Assembly: GCA_029257405.1 (NCBI GenBank)
Contig: JARIBO010000008.1
Coordinates: forward strand, 37,266 to 101,265
DNA: 64,000 bases
Source of the DNA: Caryophanales bacterium
GTDB lineage: Bacteria; Bacillota; Bacilli; Bacillales; Amphibacillaceae
Direction: 5' to 3'
Under the pieces are notes generated by a model that was given only the letters and a program-made list of their open reading frames with translations, searched no databases and had not been told where the DNA came from. Numbering within the stretch: the stretch's first letter is position 1; every line of letters starts with the position of its first letter. Below, piece by piece: positions 42,260-52,165 of the stretch. The translations under genes and the position numbers were made by a program.

Positions 42260-43255
42260 TCAACTTAGTTGCATCTCTTTTGCTAAGAGTTTAAAAGATT
42301 CTAAACGGTCTTTATAATCATACGTATTTGTAACAATCATCAATTCTTCAGCTTGGTAGATATTAGTTAATTTTTTTAATTTCTCACTAACTATTTTTGG
42401 ATTACCTATAACCACTTTATTTAAAGTATTATTAATTTTCTCTTCAATTTCTGGAGAACCTTTAAATTCACTTGCTTCTTTGTAAGATGGGATTTGTTCA
42501 AATATTGGTGAATCACTAAGTCCCGACCATAAAGCTGTCGCTCTAGCAATTTTTTCTGCTTTCTCTGTTGTTTCTGCACAAATTACTGAAACTGCAATAA
42601 TAACTTTTGGTTTCTGTTTATGTTTAGTATAAAAATCTTTTTTATATTTAGTAACTATTTCAGAGCCATTTGCCGAACTCATAAAATGACCAAAAACATA
42701 ATTAAGTTGATTATCTATTGCTAATTCTGCACTCTTTTCACTCGTTCCTAACAACCAAAGATTCGGTTTTGTTTTTGGAAGCGGCGCTGCTTTTATTTTA
42801 TTAAATAATGGATTTTCTTGGGTTTGATTATTTATAAAATTATTTAATGTTTTAACTGATTCTGGGTAGAGTCTAACATTTTCTAAATAATTTCCTGAAA
42901 GCGCAATTGAAGCTTCTGCTGATCCACCTGGTGCTCTACCTATACCTAAATCGATTCTTCCTGGAAATAACACACTGAGTAAATTATATGTTTCAGCTAT
43001 TTTATAAGGGCTATAGTGAGGTAATAATACTGCTCCTGCACCTAACTTAATTTTATTAGTTTGTGACCCAATTAATGTGATTAATGTATCTGGATTAGGA
43101 CATGCTAGTCCTGTAAAATCATGATGTTCTGCTATCCAGTAGCGGTTATATCCTAAGTTTTCAGCTTCTTTAGCTAATTTTACAGATTCAGAAAATGCCA
43201 TTTCAATTTCAGCACCTTGAGGAACTGGAACTTGATCTAAAATACTTAATTTCAT
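42260..43255 (-). CDS. LLM class flavin-dependent oxidoreductase (luciferase-like monooxygenase)
   Basis: MKLSILDQVPVPQGAEIEMA; GRIDLGIGRAPGG. Confidence 0.93.
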   Translation of the reverse strand: MKLSILDQVPVPQGAEIEMAFSESVKLAKEAENLGYNRYWIAEHHDFTGLACPNPDTLITLIGSQTNKIKLGAGAVLLPHYSPYKIAETYNLLSVLFPGRIDLGIGRAPGGSAEASIALSGNYLENVRLYPESVKTLNNFINNQTQENPLFNKIKAAPLPKTKPNLWLLGTSEKSAELAIDNQLNYVFGHFMSSANGSEIVTKYKKDFYTKHKQKPKVIIAVSVICAETTEKAEKIARATALWSGLSDSPIFEQIPSYKEASEFKGSPEIEEKINNTLNKVVIGNPKIVSEKLKKLTNIYQAEELMIVTNTYDYKDRLESFKLLAKEMQLS

Positions 43256-44157
43256 TTATTTTTCACTCCTGTAAATGTATGAAATGGTGAAATTGCTTCT
43301 TGTTTTGCTTCATTTATCGTTTCAATAAATTTTTTTAAAGCTAAACTTTTTTTCTTTTCATCACGGTAAATAAATATTGTTGTAATTTCACTATATTCTT
43401 TAGGTAGTTGATGACATTTGATTAAGCCACTTGTTTCATAATGTTCGACAGCTGAATATGGAACATACGCTATTCCAAGTCCAGAAATAACACTACCTAA
43501 AGTTGTTTCTAAAGTTCCTAATTCCATGACTTTTGTCGGAACTATTTTTTCATGATTCAGCCATTCATTTAATTTTAATCGATATCCACATCCGTCACTA
43601 AACCCGAGTATTGGTAAATTAATAACGTCAGATAAATCTTTAGTATTAACGTCTGATATTAATACAAGCCTTTCATTAAAGACCTCTACTGATTTCAAAT
43701 TTTTATGGCTAGTATTAATATTTCTAGTAACAAAAGCCCCATCTAATTCATAATTTAGTACTTTATTTCTTAATTCTGTTGTGACTCCTGTTGAGAGTGT
43801 TAAATCAACTTCTTTATATTCTTTATTATATTTTGAAAGAATTAAGGGTAATTTTATTACAGTCTCTACTGACGCAATATCCAATTTACCACGTGGACTT
43901 TCATTTTCATTTAATGCTTCTTCCATCTCTTCAGCAATTGATAATATTTTATTGGCATAATCAATTAAAATATCACCCTCTGGTGTTAAAACCATACCAT
44001 TTTTACTTCTATAAAATAATTTTGTTGTAAAGTGTTTTTCTAACTTTTGTATTCGTGAACTTATATTTGATTGTACATAACTTAATTTTTCTGCTGTTTT
44101 ACTAATGCTTTTTTCATCAGCTACAGTGACAAATATTTCTAAGTCTTTTATATTCAT
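43252..44157 (-). CDS. LysR family transcriptional regulator
   Basis: MNIKDLEIFVTVADEKSISKTAEKLSYVQSNISSRIQKLE; start reassigned downstream of ORF start. Confidence 0.92.
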   Translation of the reverse strand: MNIKDLEIFVTVADEKSISKTAEKLSYVQSNISSRIQKLEKHFTTKLFYRSKNGMVLTPEGDILIDYANKILSIAEEMEEALNENESPRGKLDIASVETVIKLPLILSKYNKEYKEVDLTLSTGVTTELRNKVLNYELDGAFVTRNINTSHKNLKSVEVFNERLVLISDVNTKDLSDVINLPILGFSDGCGYRLKLNEWLNHEKIVPTKVMELGTLETTLGSVISGLGIAYVPYSAVEHYETSGLIKCHQLPKEYSEITTIFIYRDEKKKSLALKKFIETINEAKQEAISPFHTFTGVKNK

Positions 44158-44263
44158 AAATACACCTCTCTTTTTTAGTGTATCATAAAAAGAGATACTA
44201 ATCATTACTTATAATCGTTTTACATGATAGATAATCTAGTGTTTAATAAGAGTATAATTCTTT

Positions 44264-45244
44264 ATGAAAGTAGTTGAGTTAATAGTGAAAAAGAAAAATA
44301 TTTTATTGGGTTCCTTTTTAGCTATACTTGCAAGTGCTTCATACGGAGCAATGTTTCCAGTAGCTGATGATGCTTTTAATCATATCAGTCCTTATTATTT
44401 TACATTATACCGTTATGTACCAGTTACCATTGTTTTAATGATAATGCTTTTATTTTTTGAAGGAAAAAAAGCATTTAAAACAGACGGACAAGGTTTAATT
44501 CTTTGGATGTTTGGAATAATGGGATTCGTATTTTATAATCTTCTTATTTTCGTAGGACAAGACATGATTGGTGATGATGGAGTATTAATTGCTTCAATTA
44601 TGGAAGGTGCCGCACCAATAATTTCAATCATTGTGATGTGGATAGCTTATAAAAATAAACCAAGTTTATTTACTTTCCTAACTATAGTCGTTGCTTTTAT
44701 TGGTGTTTATTTTGTTGTTACTAATGGAGATGTTAGTTTATTATTCGGTGATAACCGATTATTCCCATTATTTATCTTATTTATTGCAGCCTTAGGTTGG
44801 GCTGTATATACAATTGGTGGAAGTCACTTTAATAAATGGTCTGTGCTTAGATATTCAACATTAAGTGCACTTTATGGTACGGGAACAGCAGTTGTTGTTG
44901 TATTAATTGGATCATTAATGGGGCTCATTCCTATCCCTACAATTGAAGAATCACTAAACGTAAAATACCACATGGCATTTATGATTATCTTACCTGGGAT
45001 TATCGCATTGCTTGGTTGGAATAAAGCAGTTCAAATATTAACACCAATTAACGCTATTTTGTTTATTAACTTTGCGCCAGTTACAACCATTATTATTAGA
45101 GTAATCCAAGGACATGAAATTGGAACATTTGAAGTAATGGGTGTTGCTCTTGTTATTTTAAGTATTATTGCTAACAACATGTACCAGCGTTACGTTAACA
45201 AAAAACTGGAAGCTAAACATGAATTCGAAAAAAAAAGCGCTTAG
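44264..45244 (+). CDS. EamA/DMT family transporter
   Basis: About 10 TM segments, two EamA repeats; divergent from lysR gene. Confidence 0.9.
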   Translation: MKVVELIVKKKNILLGSFLAILASASYGAMFPVADDAFNHISPYYFTLYRYVPVTIVLMIMLLFFEGKKAFKTDGQGLILWMFGIMGFVFYNLLIFVGQDMIGDDGVLIASIMEGAAPIISIIVMWIAYKNKPSLFTFLTIVVAFIGVYFVVTNGDVSLLFGDNRLFPLFILFIAALGWAVYTIGGSHFNKWSVLRYSTLSALYGTGTAVVVVLIGSLMGLIPIPTIEESLNVKYHMAFMIILPGIIALLGWNKAVQILTPINAILFINFAPVTTIIIRVIQGHEIGTFEVMGVALVILSIIANNMYQRYVNKKLEAKHEFEKKSA

Positions 45245-45273
45245 AGTCAACTTAAAATAAAATAATGATATAA

Positions 45274-45308
45274 AAACCCGTGAGTTATTTTTAATAGCTC
45301 ACGGGTTT
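45274..45308 (+). terminator. terminator of EamA gene
   Basis: AAACCCGTGAG...CTCACGGGTTT followed by T-rich. Confidence 0.8.
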
Positions 45309-45419
45309 ATTTTTGTTCTAAGATAGAAAGATTATATTAAGATGTTATTATGTAAACTACTAACACAACTTGAATACCAACTACTTTATATATTTTACCA
45401 TTAATCTTACTATTTACTT

Positions 45420-45965
45420 TTCTTTACTTACTATTCTAAAGTTTTTTAAATCTTCATTAGCAAATCCTTCTTTTATTTCTCCATTAATCCAATTAAAGTC
45501 TTCCTAACTGAAATAAATTCACCATTCTCTATATAGGAATGATAATTATCTGAAATAATATTAACTGTTATAAGTATTACATCAGAATATTTTAATACTT
45601 TTTCACTGATATCTAACATTTTATCCAATTTTGGAGACTCAAATTTAGTTATATTATCTAATCCTTAAAATCTTCTAATTATTAATCATCTTCATTTTGC
45701 ATTTTATCAAATAATTGCCCATTTACTTCTTTTTATTTTCTTCTTTTAACAAACGTCTTTCTTGGTCTATGTATTCTTTGTTACCTCTGTAGAGTAATGC
45801 ATACACATATTTTGTTGTAACTTTTCAAGTTCACTTGCTTTTGATTTAGTCATCGCTTCTTTATAAAGTCCTGAATCTGATAAAATACATCAAACACTTC
45901 TTGAGTAAGTAAATAATCTTTATTTTTTGCTGAATACATTGTAACTTCATAAAATTTAATCCATT
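45420..45965 (-). pseudogene. degraded coding region of unknown family
   Basis: Minus strand yields fragments in different frames separated by frameshifts/stops: KFYEVTMYSAKNKDYLLTQEVFDVFYQIQD, SGLYKEAMTKSKASELEKLQQNM, YALLYRGNKEYIDQERRLLKEENKK, VNGQLFDKMQNEDD, ITKFESPKLDKMLDISEKVLKYSDVILITVNIISDNYHSYIENGEFISVRKTLIGL, IKEGFANEDLKNFRIVSKEK. Confidence 0.6.
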
Positions 45966-45970
45966 ATTAT

Positions 45971-46010
45971 AAAATAAACCGTATGGAATAAATTCCATAC
46001 GGTTTATTTT
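45971..46010 (-). terminator. terminator of nrdJ
   Basis: AAAATAAACCGTATGGAA-taaa-TTCCATACGGTTTATTTT perfect stem. Confidence 0.8.
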
Positions 46011-46030
46011 TATCTATTTTATTCTATTAA

Positions 46031-48595
46031 TTATACGCCACACTTAAGTTGTGCTCCACAACTCGTACATGTGTTACAGCCACCAATTTCTGCAACGTGG
46101 CCTTCTCGACAAACTGGACAACGGTCACCAATTTCTGAACCAATTGTTACGTTTGTTTTTTCAAGTTCTTGGATTGTATCCATTAAAACGATTTTTGGCT
46201 TGGTTTCAATTGTATAGCCATCGTTTTCGTTTTCTTCATAATTATTTTGTTCAGCTTTTAATGTTAGTACTTGTGAATCTCTGCTTCCATCAACATAAAC
46301 TGTTCCACCTTTTGCGCCGCCTTTATAAAGACGCTGATAAACACTTTCTACTTGATCGACAGTGTATCCACGCGGAGCATTTACTGTTTTAGATATTGAA
46401 CTATCTACCCACCTCTGAATCACACACTGCGTATCAGCATGATCTTCTGGTGCTAGTTCCATAGCAGAGACAAACCAATCAGGTAAATCATTTTCATCTG
46501 CATCTGGATTATTATCTAAATATTCTTGAACTATTTTTGCTTTAACTTCGATAAATTTACCTAAACGACCACTTCTAAAGTAAGAGAATGAGAAGTAAGG
46601 CTCAAGTCCTGTACTAACACCTACCATTGTTCCTGTTGATCCTGTTGGAGCAACTGTAAGTAGATGTGAGTTACGAATACCATATTTTAAAACACCTTCT
46701 CTTATCTGTTCTGGCATTTGCTTCATATAGCCCGTATTAATAAATTTATGACGAAGTTCGTTTGTTTCTTCTTCAGTTTCGCCAACTAAGAACGGGAAAC
46801 TTCCTTTTTCTTTAGCAATTTCAATTGACGTCTGGTAAGCAGTTACTGCGATTGTTTCAAAAATTTCATCAACTAGCTTATTACCTTCATCTGAACCATA
46901 TCTTGTTTCAGTATAAATAAGTAGATCATGTAATCCCATAACACCTAAACCAATACGTCTTTCACCTAACGCTTGTTTTTTGTTAGCTTCTAAGAAGTAA
47001 GGCGTAGCATCAATCACGTTATCTTGCATACGAATACCTGTTGCTACAGTTGTTTTAATTTTTTCAAAGTTAATTGTTTTTTCTTTTTTATTAGCCATTT
47101 CAGCTAAGTTAACTGCTGCTAAATTACAAACTGAGTAAGGTGCTAGTGGTTGTTCACCACAAGGGTTAGTCGCAACTACTTGGTCACCATAAGCTTTAGC
47201 GTTAGTCATATCATTCGCGTTATCGATAAAGAAAATACCTGGCTCAGCTGAATACGTCGCACACACATTAATTAAGTCCCATAAATCTTTAGCTCTTATT
47301 TCACGATAAACTCTAACGCCGTGACCCATTTCTTCCCAACGTCTAACATCACCAATTTCATGCCACTGTTCGTTGTATTCTTTCATTTCTTCTTCACTGT
47401 AATTTTCTACATCTGGGAATTTAAGCTCATAAATTGCATCGTCTTCAACAGCTTGCATAAATTCTTTTGTAATTGCTACAGAAATATTAGCACCTGTTAA
47501 GAATTCTGAGTCTTGAACAGTGTATGTTCCACCTGTATTTAACTTTATTTCTGCTTCTTTAATTGCTTCTTCTGTAAAGCCACCATTGCCTGGAATTGGC
47601 TTATAGTTAACAATACTTTGATACATATCTTTTTCTGTTTCTGTTAAAGGTTTAAAATCAAGCTTTTCTTCCGCCATTTGTCTGATTTGTTCGTCTTGTG
47701 TATTTTCAATTAAATATCTTAATATTCTAGAGTTTTGCATTTTAGAAATGATAAATTCAACAATATCTGGATGAGAGTCAACAAGCATAATCATTTGTGC
47801 TCCTCGACGTGATCCACCTTGTTCAACTAAATGAGTAAGCTTTGCAATATCATCTAACCAAGAAACAGATCCTGATGATTTACCATTCACTCCTCTTGCA
47901 AGTGCGTTACGTGGTCTTAATGTAGAACCGTTAGTACCAACGCCACCACCACGTGACATAATTTCCATAACTTCTTTACGGTGATCTGAGATACCTTCTC
48001 TTGAGTCTTGTATATAAGGCATTACGTAACAATTAAAGTAAGTCACGTCAGTTTCAGAACCTGCTCCGTATAAAACACGTCCTGCTGGAATGAAGTTTAG
48101 GTTAGTTAATTCATCTGCGAACTCATTTAACCATTTTGTTTTTTCTTCTTCAGTTCCTTCAACACTAGATAATCCATAAGCGTTACGTTTTGCAATTTGC
48201 TCATAATATATTTCAAGTGGTTTATCTAATGCATCAATATTTCTTTTTATTATACCTGTTTCAATTTCTTGTTCATTATCTAAAATATTCATAAATTCAG
48301 GAGCTACTTTAATGTAAGCTTGTCCTGTCTCTTTATTTAGTTCTTTAATGATTCCATATCCACGTGCTGGAAATTGTGGATCAGCTTTAACAGTTAAAAC
48401 TACAAAATCACCATTTTTTAACGTTTTTTTCTCAGTATCTTTAAATGCATAGCGATCAAGCATAACTAATCTCGATACACCCTCATGTGTTATTTTCATA
48501 TCATTCGTAATTGGATACACTTGAGGAAATAATTTAATATCCTCATTCAATTGACTAATGATAATACCATCTTTATTTTTATTTTTAATTGACAT
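46031..48595 (-). CDS. nrdJ: class II (adenosylcobalamin-dependent) ribonucleoside-diphosphate reductase
   Basis: 854 aa; NPCGEQPLAPYSVCNLAAVNL, RIGLGVMGLHDLL, C-terminal Cys-rich CPVCREGHVAEIGGCNTCTSCGAQLKCGV. Confidence 0.9.
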   Translation of the reverse strand: MSIKNKNKDGIIISQLNEDIKLFPQVYPITNDMKITHEGVSRLVMLDRYAFKDTEKKTLKNGDFVVLTVKADPQFPARGYGIIKELNKETGQAYIKVAPEFMNILDNEQEIETGIIKRNIDALDKPLEIYYEQIAKRNAYGLSSVEGTEEEKTKWLNEFADELTNLNFIPAGRVLYGAGSETDVTYFNCYVMPYIQDSREGISDHRKEVMEIMSRGGGVGTNGSTLRPRNALARGVNGKSSGSVSWLDDIAKLTHLVEQGGSRRGAQMIMLVDSHPDIVEFIISKMQNSRILRYLIENTQDEQIRQMAEEKLDFKPLTETEKDMYQSIVNYKPIPGNGGFTEEAIKEAEIKLNTGGTYTVQDSEFLTGANISVAITKEFMQAVEDDAIYELKFPDVENYSEEEMKEYNEQWHEIGDVRRWEEMGHGVRVYREIRAKDLWDLINVCATYSAEPGIFFIDNANDMTNAKAYGDQVVATNPCGEQPLAPYSVCNLAAVNLAEMANKKEKTINFEKIKTTVATGIRMQDNVIDATPYFLEANKKQALGERRIGLGVMGLHDLLIYTETRYGSDEGNKLVDEIFETIAVTAYQTSIEIAKEKGSFPFLVGETEEETNELRHKFINTGYMKQMPEQIREGVLKYGIRNSHLLTVAPTGSTGTMVGVSTGLEPYFSFSYFRSGRLGKFIEVKAKIVQEYLDNNPDADENDLPDWFVSAMELAPEDHADTQCVIQRWVDSSISKTVNAPRGYTVDQVESVYQRLYKGGAKGGTVYVDGSRDSQVLTLKAEQNNYEENENDGYTIETKPKIVLMDTIQELEKTNVTIGSEIGDRCPVCREGHVAEIGGCNTCTSCGAQLKCGV

Positions 48596-48849
48596 ATCGT
48601 CACTCCTTTAAAACTATAGCCATATAGAATTTCCGTCCTTTTATCTATATGTTGTGTTTAAATAATACAATACTTACTACATCTTGTAAAGCATTGTTAT
48701 CTAATTTTTTAATTTTAGATTATTTATCTGATTAAAATCGCACAGGTAGCATTAAATTGACAGCTAAATTTATAATCTTTGTATTATTGTTTAATAACAT
48801 TTATACTAAGTAAGAGCTTGTTTAATTTTATTTATTTGGAGGCATATGT

Positions 48850-49230
48850 ATGGTTTTTTTATATCCAATAGCAGCAGTAATTTTAGGTTTTGTAATTATG
48901 TATTCGTTGAGACATTTTCAACAAAAAAAATATTTAAATGTATTATCTCAAGATGAATTTATAAAAGGATATCGAAAAGCCCAATTAATCGATATTAGAG
49001 AACCACAAGAATTTGACCGTGGTTACATCAGAGGTGCACGCAATCTTCCACTAACTCAAATGAAACAAAGATTAATCGAACTGAGACCTGATAAGCCAGT
49101 TTATTTATATGGACAAGGTAATGGACGATCAAAGCGAGCAGCTCACTTACTTTATAAAAATAATTATCAGGATATAAATATTCTTGATGGTGGGTTTAAA
49201 AAATGGACTGGAAAAGTTGATTCAAAGTAA
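48850..49230 (+). CDS. rhodanese-like domain membrane protein (YqhL-like)
   Basis: LIDIREPQEFDRGYIRGARNLP; active-site loop YGQGNGR has G in place of Cys. Confidence 0.88.
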   Translation: MVFLYPIAAVILGFVIMYSLRHFQQKKYLNVLSQDEFIKGYRKAQLIDIREPQEFDRGYIRGARNLPLTQMKQRLIELRPDKPVYLYGQGNGRSKRAAHLLYKNNYQDINILDGGFKKWTGKVDSK

Positions 49231-49247
49231 ATCACCATTTAACCGAT

Positions 49248-49287
49248 AAAAAAGATCTTAACAGAATTTTCTGTTAAGATCTTTTTT
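49248..49287. terminator. bidirectional terminator
   Basis: AAAAAAGATCTTAACAG...CTGTTAAGATCTTTTTT. Confidence 0.8.
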
Positions 49288-49529
49288 TATACGCCAAACC
49301 CTGGAACTAAAATAAATTCAGTATACCAAGTAAATCCGACCATAAACACTGTTAAATAAGCACCAAACATATACATATACATACGTTCTGATAACCTTAA
49401 ATAACTAAGTGTTAGGAAAAAAGCTGTTTGCACGAGAAATAATATTGCAGTGTTATACATATCTCCTACATAAAACATAATAGTAAAAATTCCTGTCCAA
49501 AATGCGAGTACGCGAAACATACGATCCAT
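49287..49529 (-). CDS. DUF2626 family protein
   Basis: MDRMFRVLAFWTGIFTIMFYVGDMYNTAILFLVQTAFFLTLSYL after GGGGAAAT RBS region. Confidence 0.88.
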   Translation of the reverse strand: MDRMFRVLAFWTGIFTIMFYVGDMYNTAILFLVQTAFFLTLSYLRLSERMYMYMFGAYLTVFMVGFTWYTEFILVPGFGV

Positions 49530-49601
49530 GCTTATTTCCCCTCCTTCTATAAACATAACCTAATACATATACATTATAGACCAGCTTATCTGTATTGTAA
49601 A

Positions 49602-50324
49602 TTAATTACTAGTTTCTAAAGTCAAAAATTTTATATCATAACTACAAACTTTACAATCATCAAACATATTAGTAATTTCTTTAAATTCTATCTCATTAAA
49701 TAATTCTGTAAACATTCCTTTTAAAAATTCATGGTGCAAATGACAGATTACATCGTCTTTTCCTGCAATAAGTTCTCTAAATGGACAATTTTTTATTAAA
49801 TATGACATAGTATCAGTTTTTTCATCATATTCAAAAGTAGCATATAAGCCTAAAAGATTAGATGTTTCTGTTAATAATTTTGTTTTTTCAAGATTAGATA
49901 TATTTTCTTCATAATTTGTTAAATTAAGATTTTCAATCATTTTTTTACCATAATCTTTTCCTACCTCAAATAAGATTTCTTTTCCCGCTTCACCTAACTT
50001 GGCTATGGCTCCTAATGTAATTGATGATAATAATTTATAGTCTCTATATGGAAAACTAATTTCTGTTGCTTCTTTACTTATTGTGTAAAGTCGATTTGGT
50101 CTACCTCTTCTTTTTGTATCATTTAAAAAAGACTCTACGATGTTAACTTCAGTTAATTTTGTTAAATGAAGTCTTGCAACGTTTGAATGAATTTTAAATG
50201 CTTCTGCTATTTCTTTAACTGTCACAGGTTCTGTTGCTTCAATGATATATTCATAAATGCCATGTCTTGTCGGATCGCTTAAAACATTCGTTAACTCAAG
50301 TGTTTTATTCTTCACTTGTTTCAC
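49602..50324 (-). CDS. HTH (ArsR/SufR-like) transcriptional regulator with C-terminal cysteines
   Basis: LSDPTRHGIYEYIIEATEPVTVKEIAEAF wHTH; C-terminal NCPF...CHLHHE...CKVC. Confidence 0.82.
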   Translation of the reverse strand: MKQVKNKTLELTNVLSDPTRHGIYEYIIEATEPVTVKEIAEAFKIHSNVARLHLTKLTEVNIVESFLNDTKRRGRPNRLYTISKEATEISFPYRDYKLLSSITLGAIAKLGEAGKEILFEVGKDYGKKMIENLNLTNYEENISNLEKTKLLTETSNLLGLYATFEYDEKTDTMSYLIKNCPFRELIAGKDDVICHLHHEFLKGMFTELFNEIEFKEITNMFDDCKVCSYDIKFLTLETSN

Positions 50325-50366
50325 CTCTTCTAAAACTATTATAACAAATAAAAGACGAGAATTGTA

Positions 50367-50726
50367 TCATTCTATATCAATTTCATAAGTCGTTTCATAA
50401 AGAGAATTATTATTTAGAGTCATCTCGTTGTTTACTATATACCTCGTATCATATTTGTTGTTTAATTTGATTTCTATCTCACCATTAGGATAAACAAAAT
50501 AAAAATCAAATTGTTCTTTTTCATTATTACTCAGTAAATCAACTTTACTCATTTGAATTAGTGTCTCTACTTCTAATTGCTCAAGTAAAAATTGTGTATC
50601 TTCGATTGTATTCATATATAATTTAATTGATGTTGTAAATAACATAAAAATAATTGAAGCGGATATAAGGACAAACAGTAACATTTGTCCTCGATCATTA
50701 TTAATCCACTTTAAATACTTTTTCAT
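50367..50726 (-). CDS. comGG: competence pseudopilin ComGG-like
   Basis: Last gene of comG cluster; N-terminal TM. Confidence 0.65.
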   Translation of the reverse strand: MKKYLKWINNDRGQMLLFVLISASIIFMLFTTSIKLYMNTIEDTQFLLEQLEVETLIQMSKVDLLSNNEKEQFDFYFVYPNGEIEIKLNNKYDTRYIVNNEMTLNNNSLYETTYEIDIE

Positions 50727-51114
50727 ACTTTTCACCATCTTTTAAACGTATTCTAACTTTTACACCATAATCTAAATTATCTGTTTCAAATTTAACGATA
50801 TTTCGCAAATAAATTTCATGACCTCGGTTATCTACTCTTCGTCTAATTAAATCCCCATATTGTTCAATAACAGCAATTTCATCAGTTGATAAATAGAAAT
50901 ACAATTTATTGTCTTTAGCAATTAATTGTTCAGAACGGTGAATATCTTCCTTAATAAATAACATAAATTTATATGGTGTAATTTCTAATTTTGATATTTT
51001 TTTTACTTCGTATAACAATTCATAGATTAAAGGTAGCGATATGAGCACAAGTGATAAAGAAATTAAAGTACTAACTAAAGTAAACCCTTGTTCATGTTTT
51101 CTCCTTTTTTCCAT
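50701..51114 (-). CDS. comGF: competence protein ComGF-like
   Basis: EQGFTLVSTLISLSLVLISLPLIYELL prepilin-like N-terminus. Confidence 0.78.
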   Translation of the reverse strand: MEKRRKHEQGFTLVSTLISLSLVLISLPLIYELLYEVKKISKLEITPYKFMLFIKEDIHRSEQLIAKDNKLYFYLSTDEIAVIEQYGDLIRRRVDNRGHEIYLRNIVKFETDNLDYGVKVRIRLKDGEKYEKVFKVD

Positions 51115-51457
51115 AATAACACCTGTTTTCTCTTTCATTCTTAATATTTGTCCATGTTCCACAAACTTCAATTAATTCCTTTTTATAAACAATTTTGAAT
51201 TGAAATAAATCATTTTCGCCAGTTTGATTTACGGAGTCGTGAGAATTGATTTCTTCGATTAGAATATCGTGTAATTTATATGCAGCTGTTAATTTTTGTT
51301 TGATTACAACTTGGTGTTTTTTAACAATAATAATACTTGGAACAACTGACGTTACTAATAAGATTACAATTGTAAAAGCAATTAGTGTTTGAATAAGTGA
51401 AATTCCTTTTTCTTCTTTTTGATTAGGAAGATACAATATAAAAACCTCCCTTACCAA
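51092..51457 (-). CDS. comGE: competence protein ComGE-like
   Basis: EKGISLIQTLIAFTIVILL prepilin-like N-terminus; overlaps neighbours. Confidence 0.7.
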   Translation of the reverse strand: MVREVFILYLPNQKEEKGISLIQTLIAFTIVILLVTSVVPSIIIVKKHQVVIKQKLTAAYKLHDILIEEINSHDSVNQTGENDLFQFKIVYKKELIEVCGTWTNIKNERENRCYYGKKEKT

Positions 51458-51851
51458 AAGGAAAAATTAATTCATGTTTCCTTTTCTTTCCTTCATTAAA
51501 AATAACACGCCCTGGCGTTTTAAATGTTCCATTCTTTTGATAAATAATACTTTGAAATACCCGTGTTTCGACTGTAACGTTCTCTGGATAACTCCTTTCT
51601 TTTATAAGTTCATTAGTAGAATTTTTAATTAACTTATAGCTGTTTGGATTAAATGTTAATTCATAAAAATCATTGGTTCGAAAATTTTGAGATTGAACTA
51701 AATCAACATCTGACTTTAATTCATCAAAAAACACATCCATTTTAGTTTTCGTTAAATTGCTGTACCCAAGGGGGATAATAAGCAAAATAATGATTAATTT
51801 TATAGCTAACACTACAAGCACTTCAACAAGTGTAAAAGCTTTATTAGACAT
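51423..51851 (-). CDS. comGD: competence pseudopilin ComGD
   Basis: KAFTLVEVLVVLAIKLIIILLIIPLG prepilin motif. Confidence 0.85.
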   Translation of the reverse strand: MSNKAFTLVEVLVVLAIKLIIILLIIPLGYSNLTKTKMDVFFDELKSDVDLVQSQNFRTNDFYELTFNPNSYKLIKNSTNELIKERSYPENVTVETRVFQSIIYQKNGTFKTPGRVIFNEGKKRKHELIFPFGKGGFYIVSS

Positions 51852-52151
51852 TTACTCTGAAACTACGCCATTTGTGATAGTTAATACATCCCCATTCTTA
51901 CACGTTTTTTGATTTTCATTTATAAGACCTGAATCAACTAAAGCATCAATTGAACTAACTTTACTCCCTTCTTCTAGTTCATACATATCAGCTTGCGATT
52001 GAACAGTTAATTTAAGAGCTTCACACCCATCAGCATGCATGTCACTCGTTTTGCTTCCAATACCAGGAAGAATTAATAAAATTAATACAGTAATAATTAA
52101 AAGCACAACTAACATTTCTATTAAGGTAAAACCTTTTTCATTTTTAAACAT
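51852..52151 (-). CDS. comGC: competence major pseudopilin ComGC
   Basis: MFKNEKGFTLIEMLVVLLIITVLILLILP prepilin motif; start reassigned. Confidence 0.93.
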   Translation of the reverse strand: MFKNEKGFTLIEMLVVLLIITVLILLILPGIGSKTSDMHADGCEALKLTVQSQADMYELEEGSKVSSIDALVDSGLINENQKTCKNGDVLTITNGVVSE

Positions 52152-52165
52152 TTTTCCGCCTCCAA

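Noticed and set aside
48600-48660. Possible NrdR boxes (ACACAACATATAGATA and TTCTATATGGCTATAG on the minus strand) upstream of nrdJ
   Set aside because: Only a partial match to the NrdR palindrome, and the spacing (about 27 nt) is not convincing. Needs a PWM scan.
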